Assembly: GCA_003279585.1 (NCBI GenBank)
Contig: QCHH01000009.1
Span: 1 to 55,192 of the forward strand
DNA: 55,192 nt
Origin: Prochlorococcus sp. AG-402-A08
GTDB lineage: Bacteria; Cyanobacteriota; Cyanobacteriia; PCC-6307; Cyanobiaceae
Direction: 5' to 3'
How positions within the stretch are numbered: position 1 is the stretch's first letter; the number at the start of each line of letters is the position of its first letter. The notes below the pieces were generated by a model. It searched no databases. It had not been told where the DNA came from and saw only the letters and a program-made list of their open reading frames with translations. This document shows, one piece after another, positions 48,490 through 55,192 of this stretch. The position numbers and the translations under genes were made by a program.

Positions 48490-51255
48490 ATGAATGGAAG
48501 TCTAACTACAGAACCAGATTCTTTTAGCGATGAAGCTTGGAGTCTTTTACTATTAGCTGAGCAGTCAGCCAAAAGGTGGCGCCATCAGACTTTAGATGTT
48601 GAACATTTGATTCAAGTTCTTTTTAGAAATAAAAAATTTCAGAAATATACAAATTCGCTACCTGTAAATCATGAAGAAATAAATGAAATTTTAGAAAACT
48701 TTATTGCTGAGCTTCCAATAAACAACCAATCAGACTTATTTATTGGAGAAGATTTAGAAATTCTTCTGGAAACAGCTGATGATTTTCGCTCTCGATGGGG
48801 ATCTAACCAAATAGAGATATCTCATATCCTTATCGCTATTGGTAGAGACAATCGCTTAGGAGAAGATCTTTTTTATCAAGCAGGTCTCCCTAGTGAAATT
48901 CTTGAAGCGGAATTGAGACGGCTTCCAGCACCTAAATCATTTAAACAATCAAAAAGAATTACAACTCAACAAAAAGAAGACAGGCCACAACAAAATTCAA
49001 GGTCCTCTCTATCCACAAAAAATACTTTACAAAATTCTGACCACGAGCCACTTACTCCTATCACTAAGGAAGAAATCACCTCAAAACAAGAACCTTTACA
49101 GCTTAATGAAACACCAAGTGCATTGGATTTATACTGCAAAGACCTTACAGCCGAAGCTAAAAATGGGACATTAGACCCTGTGATTGGCCGAGAGTCGGAA
49201 ATCAAAGCAATTACAAAAGTTTTATCTCGAAGAGGCAAAAACAATCCAGTACTAATTGGAGCTCCAGGTGTTGGGAAAACAGCAGTGGCAGAATTATTAG
49301 CTCAGAAAATAATAGCCAACGAACTTCCTAATTCTCTTCAAGGTTTAAGACTAATTTCACTTGATATCGGTGCATTAATGGCTGGAGCTAAATTCCGAGG
49401 GCAATTTGAAGAACGATTTAGATCATTGTTAAGTGAAATCAGTAATAGTGAAAAAGGAGTAATCCTATTTATAGACGAATTACATTCAATTGTTAGCAAA
49501 GACAGGACAAATACTGATGTTGGTAGTCTATTAAAACCATTATTAGCCAGTGGAGACTTACGTTGTATTGGCGCTACAACTCCCGACAATTATAGACGTA
49601 CCATCGAAAAAGATCTAGCACTTGATAGACGGTTTCAGCAAGTCTTAATCAAAGAGCCCGGACTTGATTTAAGCCTGGAAATACTAAAAGGACTTAAAGA
49701 AAATTATGAGTTTCATCACGGAGTAACTATTACTAATGAAGCACTAATTACAGCAAATCGCTTATCGCATAGATATATAAGTGATAGATGCCTACCTGAC
49801 AAAGCTATTGACTTAATTGATGAGGCTTCAGCTCAAGTAAAAATCGAATCTGCATCAAAACCAAAAATCATAGAAGAGAAAGAATTTCAGATTAATCATT
49901 TAGAGTCTTCAATAAGAAACGCTAACAAAGAGACAACATTAGAGACTATAGACAATCTTGAAGAACAAAAAGAATTGCTACTCGAGGAGCTGGCTCAGAT
50001 CAAACAAAAATGGCAAGATCAGATTGAGAAATCAGCTGAGTTAGAAGAACTAAAAATAAGAGCTGAAGAATTAAAAAATTTAATAAGAGAAGTGGAAATT
50101 TCGGGTGATATTAAAGAAGTAGAGAGACTTAAGTATGAACAACTTTTTCAAATAAAAGAAAGGATAAATGAAATAGAAGCTTCTATTCAAGAAGATAATG
50201 AATATGGCCATTCCCTGCTAACAGAGCAAGTTGACCCAGAAGATATAGCTGATGTTGTCTCAAGATGGACCGGAATTCCTGTGAGCAAAGTTTTGTCCGG
50301 TGAAAGAAAAAAACTTTTAAATTTAGAACAAGACCTAGAAAAAAAAGTTATTGGCCAATTAAATGCTGTTCAAGCAGTCTCAGCAGCAATTCGTAGAGCA
50401 AGAGCTGGAATGCAGGACATCAAAAGGCCTATAGGATCCTTCCTTTTTCTAGGCCCTACAGGTGTTGGAAAAACTGAACTTGCTAAATCACTAGCCAATT
50501 CTTTATTTGATGAAGAGGACGCTTTATTAAGACTTGATATGAGTGAATATATGGAGAGAAATGCTGTCTCAAGACTCTTAGGTGCACCGCCTGGATACGT
50601 GGGTTACGAAGAAGGAGGGCAATTAACAGAGGCAATTAGAAAAAGACCTTATGCAGTTTTACTCCTTGATGAGATAGAAAAAGCTCATCCAGAAGTTTTC
50701 AACATCCTTTTACAGGTGTTAGATGATGGAAGACTCACAGACTCTCAAGGCCGAACAGTAGATTTTAGAAATACAGTTATTGTTATGACCAGCAATCTTG
50801 CTAGCAAAGCAATTTTAAATAATTCACGTCAGGTTCAAAGCGAAAATTCAAATAAAAATATTCTTGCACAAGAATTAGATCAAAAAATTAACGAAGCTTT
50901 AACAAAACATTTTCGACCAGAGTTTTTAAACCGCATTGATGAAGTAATAAGATTTAGCCCATTAAAGCCTGACAGTCTAGAACAAATAGTCCGACTTCAA
51001 CTTGAGGAATTAAAGAAGCTTCTGAAGCACCAAGGTTTAGATCTTCATGTTGATGAAAACACGATTAAAACCCTTGCTGAGGAGGGCTATGAGCCTGAAT
51101 ACGGTGCTAGACCGTTAAGAAGAGTGATTCGACGAAGATTAGAAAACCCTCTTGCCACACAAATTTTAGAAGAGACTTTTGAAGGTGCAAAATCAATTAG
51201 GGTTGTTACTAAAGATGATGAGTCAAAAAAACTTCTTTTTTTAATCGATAACTAA
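48490..51255 (+). CDS. clpB2: ClpB-like AAA+ disaggregase, ClpB2 type
   Basis: A 921-residue Hsp100 protein. The N-domain (about 10-145) is divergent and joined by a long Ser/Gln-rich linker (about 145-210). AAA1 has GAPGVGKTAVAELL near 256 and LFIDELHSIV. The M-domain coiled coil runs at about 450-575. AAA2 has GPTGVGKTELAKSLA near 655, the pore loop GYVGYEEGG and sensor/Arg motifs. The ClpP-docking loop is absent, so it is ClpB rather than ClpC. The first pore loop reads KFRGQ rather than the usual KYRG. A second, canonical ClpB is expected elsewhere. Confidence 0.9.
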   Translation: MNGSLTTEPDSFSDEAWSLLLLAEQSAKRWRHQTLDVEHLIQVLFRNKKFQKYTNSLPVNHEEINEILENFIAELPINNQSDLFIGEDLEILLETADDFRSRWGSNQIEISHILIAIGRDNRLGEDLFYQAGLPSEILEAELRRLPAPKSFKQSKRITTQQKEDRPQQNSRSSLSTKNTLQNSDHEPLTPITKEEITSKQEPLQLNETPSALDLYCKDLTAEAKNGTLDPVIGRESEIKAITKVLSRRGKNNPVLIGAPGVGKTAVAELLAQKIIANELPNSLQGLRLISLDIGALMAGAKFRGQFEERFRSLLSEISNSEKGVILFIDELHSIVSKDRTNTDVGSLLKPLLASGDLRCIGATTPDNYRRTIEKDLALDRRFQQVLIKEPGLDLSLEILKGLKENYEFHHGVTITNEALITANRLSHRYISDRCLPDKAIDLIDEASAQVKIESASKPKIIEEKEFQINHLESSIRNANKETTLETIDNLEEQKELLLEELAQIKQKWQDQIEKSAELEELKIRAEELKNLIREVEISGDIKEVERLKYEQLFQIKERINEIEASIQEDNEYGHSLLTEQVDPEDIADVVSRWTGIPVSKVLSGERKKLLNLEQDLEKKVIGQLNAVQAVSAAIRRARAGMQDIKRPIGSFLFLGPTGVGKTELAKSLANSLFDEEDALLRLDMSEYMERNAVSRLLGAPPGYVGYEEGGQLTEAIRKRPYAVLLLDEIEKAHPEVFNILLQVLDDGRLTDSQGRTVDFRNTVIVMTSNLASKAILNNSRQVQSENSNKNILAQELDQKINEALTKHFRPEFLNRIDEVIRFSPLKPDSLEQIVRLQLEELKKLLKHQGLDLHVDENTIKTLAEEGYEPEYGARPLRRVIRRRLENPLATQILEETFEGAKSIRVVTKDDESKKLLFLIDN

Positions 51256-51327
51256 TCTTTCAAACATAAGTTAGTGTAGGTTTATAGCCCATTCTTTTAA
51301 AAGCACCTTCCTTTTAATCTTCCCAAA

Positions 51328-51570
51328 GTGACAAGTCCAACCTCTCAAGAGGATCAAGAAAAGGTAATTCCTACAAAAAAGGAAAAGACTGCCTTAAAAA
51401 AAAGTTTTTTATCCTCTACAATCGATGAAATGAAACTTGTTGTGTGGCCCTCACGCCAACAACTTTTCAGCGAATCTGTTGCTGTAATTTTAATGGTCAC
51501 CTTATCAGCAGTATCAATTGCAGCTGTAAGCCGTTTTTATGGATGGGCTTCTACTCAGATTTTCCGCTGA
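51328..51570 (+). CDS. secE: Preprotein translocase subunit SecE
   Basis: SecE is the small clamp subunit of SecYEG. The 80 residues have a charged, poorly conserved N-terminus, then the amphipathic stretch FLSSTIDEMKLVVWPSRQQLFSESVAVILMV, which is the family hallmark, and one membrane helix (about 50-68). It starts at GTG with only modest spacing from clpB2. It heads the secE-nusG-rplK-rplA group found in most bacteria. Confidence 0.95.
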   Translation: MTSPTSQEDQEKVIPTKKEKTALKKSFLSSTIDEMKLVVWPSRQQLFSESVAVILMVTLSAVSIAAVSRFYGWASTQIFR

Positions 51571-51613
51571 GTTGACTAATCTTAATTTATTAAACCACTC
51601 ACATTTTTTTCCA

Positions 51614-52282
51614 GTGTCAGATATTGAAATCACTCCTACTAAAGATTCAAACATAATTGATAGATCAGAAACGAATGAAGATGATCAATCACATTTTGTA
51701 CAAAAAACAATAAAAACAAATATTGCACGCTGGTACGCTATCCAAGTTGCCTCAAGTTGCGAAAAGAAGGTCAAAGCGACACTTGAACAAAGAGCTATCA
51801 CCCTTGGCGTTAGCGACAGAATCATAGAGATAGAGATTCCTCAGACACCTGCAGTTAAGCTAAAAAAAGACGGTAGCAGGCAGACCACAGAAGAAAAAGT
51901 TTTCCCTGGATATGTGCTAGTTCGTATGGTGCTAGATGAAGACACAATGATGGCTGTTAGAAGTACTCCAAATGTAATTAATTTTGTTGGTGCAGAAGAC
52001 CGTAGAGCTACCGGTAAAGCTCGTGGGCATATAAAACCTCGCCCGCTGAGCAGGCAAGAAGTTAATAGAATTTTTAAACGAGCAGCTGAAAAGAAAACTG
52101 TTGTAAAGTTGGACGTAGAAGAAGGTGATCAGATTGTTGTTACTTCTGGCCCTTTTAAAGATTTCCAAGGAGAAGTAATTGAAGTTTCAGGAGAAAGAAA
52201 CAAACTTAAAGCTCTTTTATCAATATTTGGTAGAGAAACTCCTGTTGAGCTTGAATTTTCTCAGATAACTAAACAAAATTGA
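51614..52282 (+). CDS. nusG: Transcription antitermination factor NusG
   Basis: NusG binds RNA polymerase and couples it to ribosomes. The 222-residue protein carries the NGN domain from about 42 (ARWYAIQVASSCEKKVKATLEQRA, VFPGYVLVRMVLDE) and the KOW domain at the end (EGDQIVVTSGPFKDFQGEVIEV). I chose the GTG at 51614, because an ATG at 51539 would lie inside secE and add 25 unconserved residues. The acidic leader before the NGN domain is typical of cyanobacterial NusG. Confidence 0.96.
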   Translation: MSDIEITPTKDSNIIDRSETNEDDQSHFVQKTIKTNIARWYAIQVASSCEKKVKATLEQRAITLGVSDRIIEIEIPQTPAVKLKKDGSRQTTEEKVFPGYVLVRMVLDEDTMMAVRSTPNVINFVGAEDRRATGKARGHIKPRPLSRQEVNRIFKRAAEKKTVVKLDVEEGDQIVVTSGPFKDFQGEVIEVSGERNKLKALLSIFGRETPVELEFSQITKQN

Positions 52283-52384
52283 TTTTTATTTTCCTTTTGC
52301 AGTCTGGTCAGTCTAAGAGTTAAGTTTATTAGATAATTTGTCTGATTAATTTCAGATTTTCCGCATTAGTTCAATTTTCAGCCG

Positions 52385-52810
52385 ATGGCAAAGAAAGTAG
52401 TAGCCCTGATTAAGTTGGCCTTACAGGCTGGCAAAGCCAACCCAGCCCCTCCAGTTGGGCCTGCACTAGGTCAACATGGAGTAAATATCATGGCGTTTTG
52501 TAAGGAATACAATTCACGCACCCAAGACAAAGCTGGCTTTGTTATTCCTGTAGAAATATCTGTTTTCGAAGATAGAAGTTTTACTTTCATAACAAAAACT
52601 CCTCCAGCTTCTGTTTTGATAACTAAAGCAGCAGGTATTGCGAAAGGGTCAGGCGAGTCAGCAAAAGGAACTGCTGGTTCAATTAGTAAAAGTCAACTTG
52701 AAGAAATTGCTAAAACCAAACTTCCAGATCTCAATTGCAGAAGCATCGAGTCTGCGATGAAAGTTATTGAGGGAACAGCTAAAAATATGGGTGTTTCCAT
52801 AAAGGACTAA
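52385..52810 (+). CDS. rplK: 50S ribosomal protein L11
   Basis: L11 forms the base of the L7/L12 stalk and binds the GTPase centre of 23S rRNA. The 141-residue length is standard. [37 protein letters not shown] at the N-terminus and [15 protein letters not shown] are diagnostic. The ATG has a 102-base gap to nusG, so an additional promoter is possible. Confidence 0.98.
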   Translation: MAKKVVALIKLALQAGKANPAPPVGPALGQHGVNIMAFCKEYNSRTQDKAGFVIPVEISVFEDRSFTFITKTPPASVLITKAAGIAKGSGESAKGTAGSISKSQLEEIAKTKLPDLNCRSIESAMKVIEGTAKNMGVSIKD

Positions 52811-52878
52811 TAAAATCGTAAAATCATCCAACGTTCTCTTTAGGGGGAGACTAAAAGTCGAATGTACCCCAATTTATT

Positions 52879-53586
52879 ATGAAAAATTTTTCTAAAAGAA
52901 TGACAACGTTACTTTCCAAAGTGGAAGAACGTACATATTCTCCAATTGAAGCTATAAAGCTAGTCAAGGAGAATGCTAATGCAAAATTCGATGAGACTAT
53001 AGAGGCTCATATAAGACTAGGTATTGACCCAAAATATACTGATCAACAACTAAGAACAACTGTTGCCCTACCAAGTGGTACCGGTCAGAAAGTGCGAATA
53101 GCAGTAATTACACGCGGGGAAAAAGTTTCTGAGGCGACGAAAGCAGGAGCTGATCTTGCTGGAGAAGAAGATTTAGTTGATTCAATCAACAAAGGAGAAA
53201 TGAATTTCGACCTGCTAATTTCAACTCCTGACATGATGCCCAAGGTCGCCAAACTTGGAAGAGTGCTAGGCCCTAGAGGGCTTATGCCTAATCCAAAAGC
53301 AGGAACAGTGACAAACGATTTAGCAGCAGCCATTAAAGAATTTAAAGCAGGAAAACTTGAATTTAGAGCTGATAAAGCAGGCATTGTCCATGTTCGATTT
53401 GGTAAAGCAAGTTTTTCGGAAGATGCTCTACTTGAAAATCTGAAGACATTGCAATTAACAATAGAAAAAAATAAACCAAGCGGAGCAAAAGGAAAATTCT
53501 GGAGAAGCTTATTTATTACATCCACCATGGGACCATCAGTAGAAGTAGATATCAACGAATTACAAGACTTGCAGAAAGAAAAGTGA
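52879..53586 (+). CDS. rplA: 50S ribosomal protein L1
   Basis: L1 binds 23S rRNA at the E-site stalk and often represses its own operon by binding a mimic in the mRNA. The 235-residue protein has [35 protein letters not shown] and the signature [20 protein letters not shown]. The 68-base gap from rplK contains a G-rich stretch (AGGGGGAGA) that could be an L1 site, but I could not draw a convincing structure. Confidence 0.98.
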   Translation: MKNFSKRMTTLLSKVEERTYSPIEAIKLVKENANAKFDETIEAHIRLGIDPKYTDQQLRTTVALPSGTGQKVRIAVITRGEKVSEATKAGADLAGEEDLVDSINKGEMNFDLLISTPDMMPKVAKLGRVLGPRGLMPNPKAGTVTNDLAAAIKEFKAGKLEFRADKAGIVHVRFGKASFSEDALLENLKTLQLTIEKNKPSGAKGKFWRSLFITSTMGPSVEVDINELQDLQKEK

Positions 53587-53607
53587 CCCTTATTGTTGTA
53601 AATTAGT

Positions 53608-53725
53608 ATTGTGGTATATCCACAAGGGCATGCGCCCAGCCAAAGACAGCAGGTCTGAATCTATTAAATCTTTCGATTAATAGAATCTATAATCCCCGCC
53701 GAGGTATACGCAGGGTTTTATCTAT
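53608..53725 (+). ncRNA. L10 leader (ribosomal protein L10-(L12)4 regulatory element)
   Basis: The stretch before rplJ is strongly structured. Hairpins are TTGTGG-TATAT-CCACAA at 53608-53624, GGGC-ATGC-GCCC at 53626-53637 and TCTATTAA...TTAATAGA at about 53660-53685. They are followed by TCCCCGCCGAGGTATACGCAGGG, which contains the GCCGAGGT core I associate with L10 leaders. L10-L12 complex binding there represses rplJL translation. The exact boundaries are approximate. Confidence 0.75.
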
Positions 53726-53809
53726 TTGGATTGAATCGTTAGCGGCCTCGATTTCCTAATGGGAATATGGCCGTATGTCCAGTTCTTCCCCCGATTCGAT
53801 CCAATTATT

Positions 53810-54337
53810 ATGGGCCGCACGCTGGAAAGCAAAAAACAGATCGTCGAAAAGATAGAGGGTCTACTAGATAACTCTGAAATGGCTTTAGTTCTTGACTTTA
53901 AGGGCTTATCCACAAAAGAGATGTCTGACTTGCGCTCAAGATTGCAAAAAAGCGATGGCGTTTGCAAGGTCACTAAAAACACCTTGATGCGTCAAGCCAT
54001 AAAAGGAAAAGAATCCTGGACTGGTTTGGAGTCATTGCTTACTGGCACTAACGCCTTTGTTTTAATCAAAGGCGATGTTGGCAGTGCTGTTAAAGCTGTA
54101 CAAGCATTTCAAAAGGAAACTCAAAAGTCTGAGACTAAAGGAGGTCTTTTCGAAGGCAAACTTTTATCTCAAGATGAGATCAAAGCGATTGCAAAGCTTC
54201 CTAGCAAGGAAGCACTTATGGCACAAATTGCTGGTGCAATAAATTCCATAACAAGCAAAGTCGCTATTGGTATAAAGGAGGTTCCATCTGGACTTGCAAG
54301 GTCTCTTAAACAACATTCAGAGAGTGGCGAGAGCTGA
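53810..54337 (+). CDS. rplJ: 50S ribosomal protein L10
   Basis: L10 anchors L7/L12 dimers to the ribosome. The 175-residue protein starts [15 protein letters not shown], with [22 protein letters not shown] and a C-terminal helix that binds L12. The ATG at 53810 is chosen; an in-frame ATG at 53759 would extend the protein into the regulatory leader. rplL follows 52 bases later. Confidence 0.97.
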   Translation: MGRTLESKKQIVEKIEGLLDNSEMALVLDFKGLSTKEMSDLRSRLQKSDGVCKVTKNTLMRQAIKGKESWTGLESLLTGTNAFVLIKGDVGSAVKAVQAFQKETQKSETKGGLFEGKLLSQDEIKAIAKLPSKEALMAQIAGAINSITSKVAIGIKEVPSGLARSLKQHSESGES

Positions 54338-54389
54338 TACTCCATTTTTCAAAATTTGTTTTCTACTTACTTAGTTGCTGATTTAAACC

Positions 54390-54785
54390 ATGTCTGCAAA
54401 AACTGATGAAATCTTAGATTCATTAAAAAGCCTCTCTTTGCTTGAAGCTTCAGAGCTTGTTAAGCAAATAGAAGAAGCTTTTGGTGTATCTGCCGCCGCA
54501 TCTGCTGGCGTTGTCATGGCAGCTCCAGGAGCTGCTGCTGGTGGCGATGGTGCTGAGGCTGCCGAAGAAAAAACTGAATTTGAGGTAGTTTTAGAAAGCT
54601 TTGACGCTTCATCTAAAATAAAAGTCCTTAAAGAAGTTAGAAATGCCACAGGTCTAGGCCTTGGAGAAGCCAAAGCACTAGTGGAAGCTGCTCCAAAAAC
54701 AATTAAAGAAGGAGCAACAAAAGAGGATGCTGAAGCTTTAAAGAAAGCAATTGAAGCTGTTGGTGGGAAAGTAACTTTAAAATAA
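54390..54785 (+). CDS. rplL: 50S ribosomal protein L7/L12
   Basis: L7/L12 recruits translation GTPases. The 131 residues comprise an N-terminal dimerisation helix ([22 protein letters not shown]), an Ala/Gly-rich hinge (about 35-55) and the C-terminal domain [40 protein letters not shown]...GGKVTLK. It is followed by a strong terminator that ends the ribosomal operon. Confidence 0.98.
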   Translation: MSAKTDEILDSLKSLSLLEASELVKQIEEAFGVSAAASAGVVMAAPGAAAGGDGAEAAEEKTEFEVVLESFDASSKIKVLKEVRNATGLGLGEAKALVEAAPKTIKEGATKEDAEALKKAIEAVGGKVTLK

Positions 54786-54822
54786 AATTGTTACTGGAAA
54801 AACACCTGTTTTCTGCTTATAT

Positions 54823-54851
54823 AAAACCGGTCTATTCAGACCGGTTTTTTT
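54823..54851 (+). terminator. Rho-independent terminator of rplJL
   Basis: AAAACCGGTCT, loop ATTC, AGACCGGTTTT forms an 11-bp stem ending in seven Ts. The last T is directly before the rnhA ATG. Confidence 0.93.
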
Positions 54852-55192
54852 ATGTCTAAAGAAGAGAAATTGGCTATTGCTGCAGCAACCGATGGAGCCT
54901 GTAGCGGTAATCCTGGCCCAGGAGGCTGGGGAGCATTAATTAGATTCCAAGATGGAAGCGAAGTTGAATTTGGTGGTTTCAGTCCCAATACAACTAATAA
55001 TCGTATGGAATTAAAGGCTGCATTATTTGTTCTTGAAAAATTAAAAAAAATAAAATTCCACCCTTCATTAACCATAAAAACTGATAGCAAATATTTAATA
55101 GATGGAATGGAAAAATGGATGTCGAATTGGAAAAAGAAAGGATGGAAAACTGCATCCGGTAAGCAAGTACTCAATCAAGATTTATGGAAAGC
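54852..55192 (+). CDS. rnhA: Ribonuclease HI, 3' end outside window
   Basis: RNase HI cuts RNA in RNA-DNA hybrids. The visible 113 residues contain [19 protein letters not shown] (first catalytic Asp), [16 protein letters not shown] (catalytic Glu) and [16 protein letters not shown] (second Asp), then [14 protein letters not shown]. The final Asp region is cut off by the window edge. The ATG directly follows the T run of the rplL terminator, so its own mRNA leader is unclear. Confidence 0.95.
   Translation, partial: MSKEEKLAIAAATDGACSGNPGPGGWGALIRFQDGSEVEFGGFSPNTTNNRMELKAALFVLEKLKKIKFHPSLTIKTDSKYLIDGMEKWMSNWKKKGWKTASGKQVLNQDLWK

Noticed and set aside
51539-51613. Upstream ATG start for nusG
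   Set aside because: It would overlap secE and add 25 unconserved residues. The GTG at 51614 gives a typical acidic leader.
53085-53555. 156-codon frame antisense to rplA
   Set aside because: It is the mirror of a strongly conserved ribosomal protein gene, with Ser/Pro/Phe-rich composition and no independent signals.
54836-55174. 112-codon frame antisense to rnhA
   Set aside because: The plus strand encodes unmistakable RNase HI motifs, and the antisense frame has no family features.

Overview
The window is about 55 kb of a compact, AT-rich (roughly 35-37% G+C by eye) cyanobacterial chromosome. The gene set points to the marine picocyanobacterium Prochlorococcus: psbA, psbO, psbH and psbI, the nitrogen regulator NtcA, carotene hydroxylase CrtR, SbtA/SbtB and BicA-type bicarbonate transporters, CP12, Ycf20/Ycf66-type proteins, and DUF3084, DUF3146, DUF3177 and DUF3769 proteins. 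The composition and single-gene versions fit a low-light lineage, but the strain is an inference. I see no insertion sequences, prophage, CRISPR array or rRNA operon. This is ordinary core chromosome, with genes packed almost end to end.

Layout. 1-4533: glyA (cut at the left edge), cinA, leuC and leuD, all rightward. 4539-6757: a leftward LptD/OstA-like DUF3769 protein and psbI. 7128-8518: psbH, tatA, pth and a DUF3146 gene. 8502-10652: leftward resolvase-like, DUF3084 and ntcA genes. 10966-12797: a rightward CobO-like/dcd/thyX cluster. 12794-18482: thioredoxin-like, trmB, DUF3177, ileS and a Ycf66-like gene. 18684-22334: tRNA-Leu(UAG), crtR, gatC, a 3-methyladenine glycosylase with a suspicious frame, pyrB and a Ycf20-like gene. 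22542-28678: coaBC, psbO, sat, ftsH and a KDPG-aldolase-like gene. 28717-32252: aroC, psbA and an aspartoacylase-like gene, leftward. 32298-34330: Xi-class GST, DUF2301 and CP12. 34400-40618: leftward block of a 60-residue protein, obgE, mutS2, a VOC protein, hemB and a DnaJ-like gene. 40761-43760: bicA-like, sbtA and sbtB. 43783-48303: an unusual thioredoxin reductase, a small acidic protein, an ABC1 kinase and enolase. 48490-55192: clpB2, then secE-nusG-rplK-rplA-[L10 leader]-rplJ-rplL and the start of rnhA.

How the parts fit. Photosystem II (psbI, psbH, psbO, psbA, plus a plausible FtsH repair protease), inorganic carbon supply (bicA/sbtA/sbtB) and Calvin-cycle gating (CP12) sit beside housekeeping synthesis of leucine, pyrimidines, chorismate, haem, CoA and dTMP, and the ribosomal stalk operon.

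No wholly new multi-gene system stands out. The observations most worth checking are: (1) matching 5-bp/4-nt hairpins 16-17 nt upstream of the psbA and psbO start codons, each followed by a pyrimidine-rich leader with no Shine-Dalgarno sequence; (2) a T7 slippery heptamer that splits the N-terminus of the DNA glycosylase gene; (3) a perfect TGTGA-N6-TCACA site and an 11-bp-phased direct repeat upstream of psbA; (4) a CobO-like protein with a destroyed Walker A motif, placed ahead of dcd-thyX; (5) a thioredoxin reductase that keeps CATC but has lost its NADPH motifs. All calls are from reading the sequence; no database search was run.
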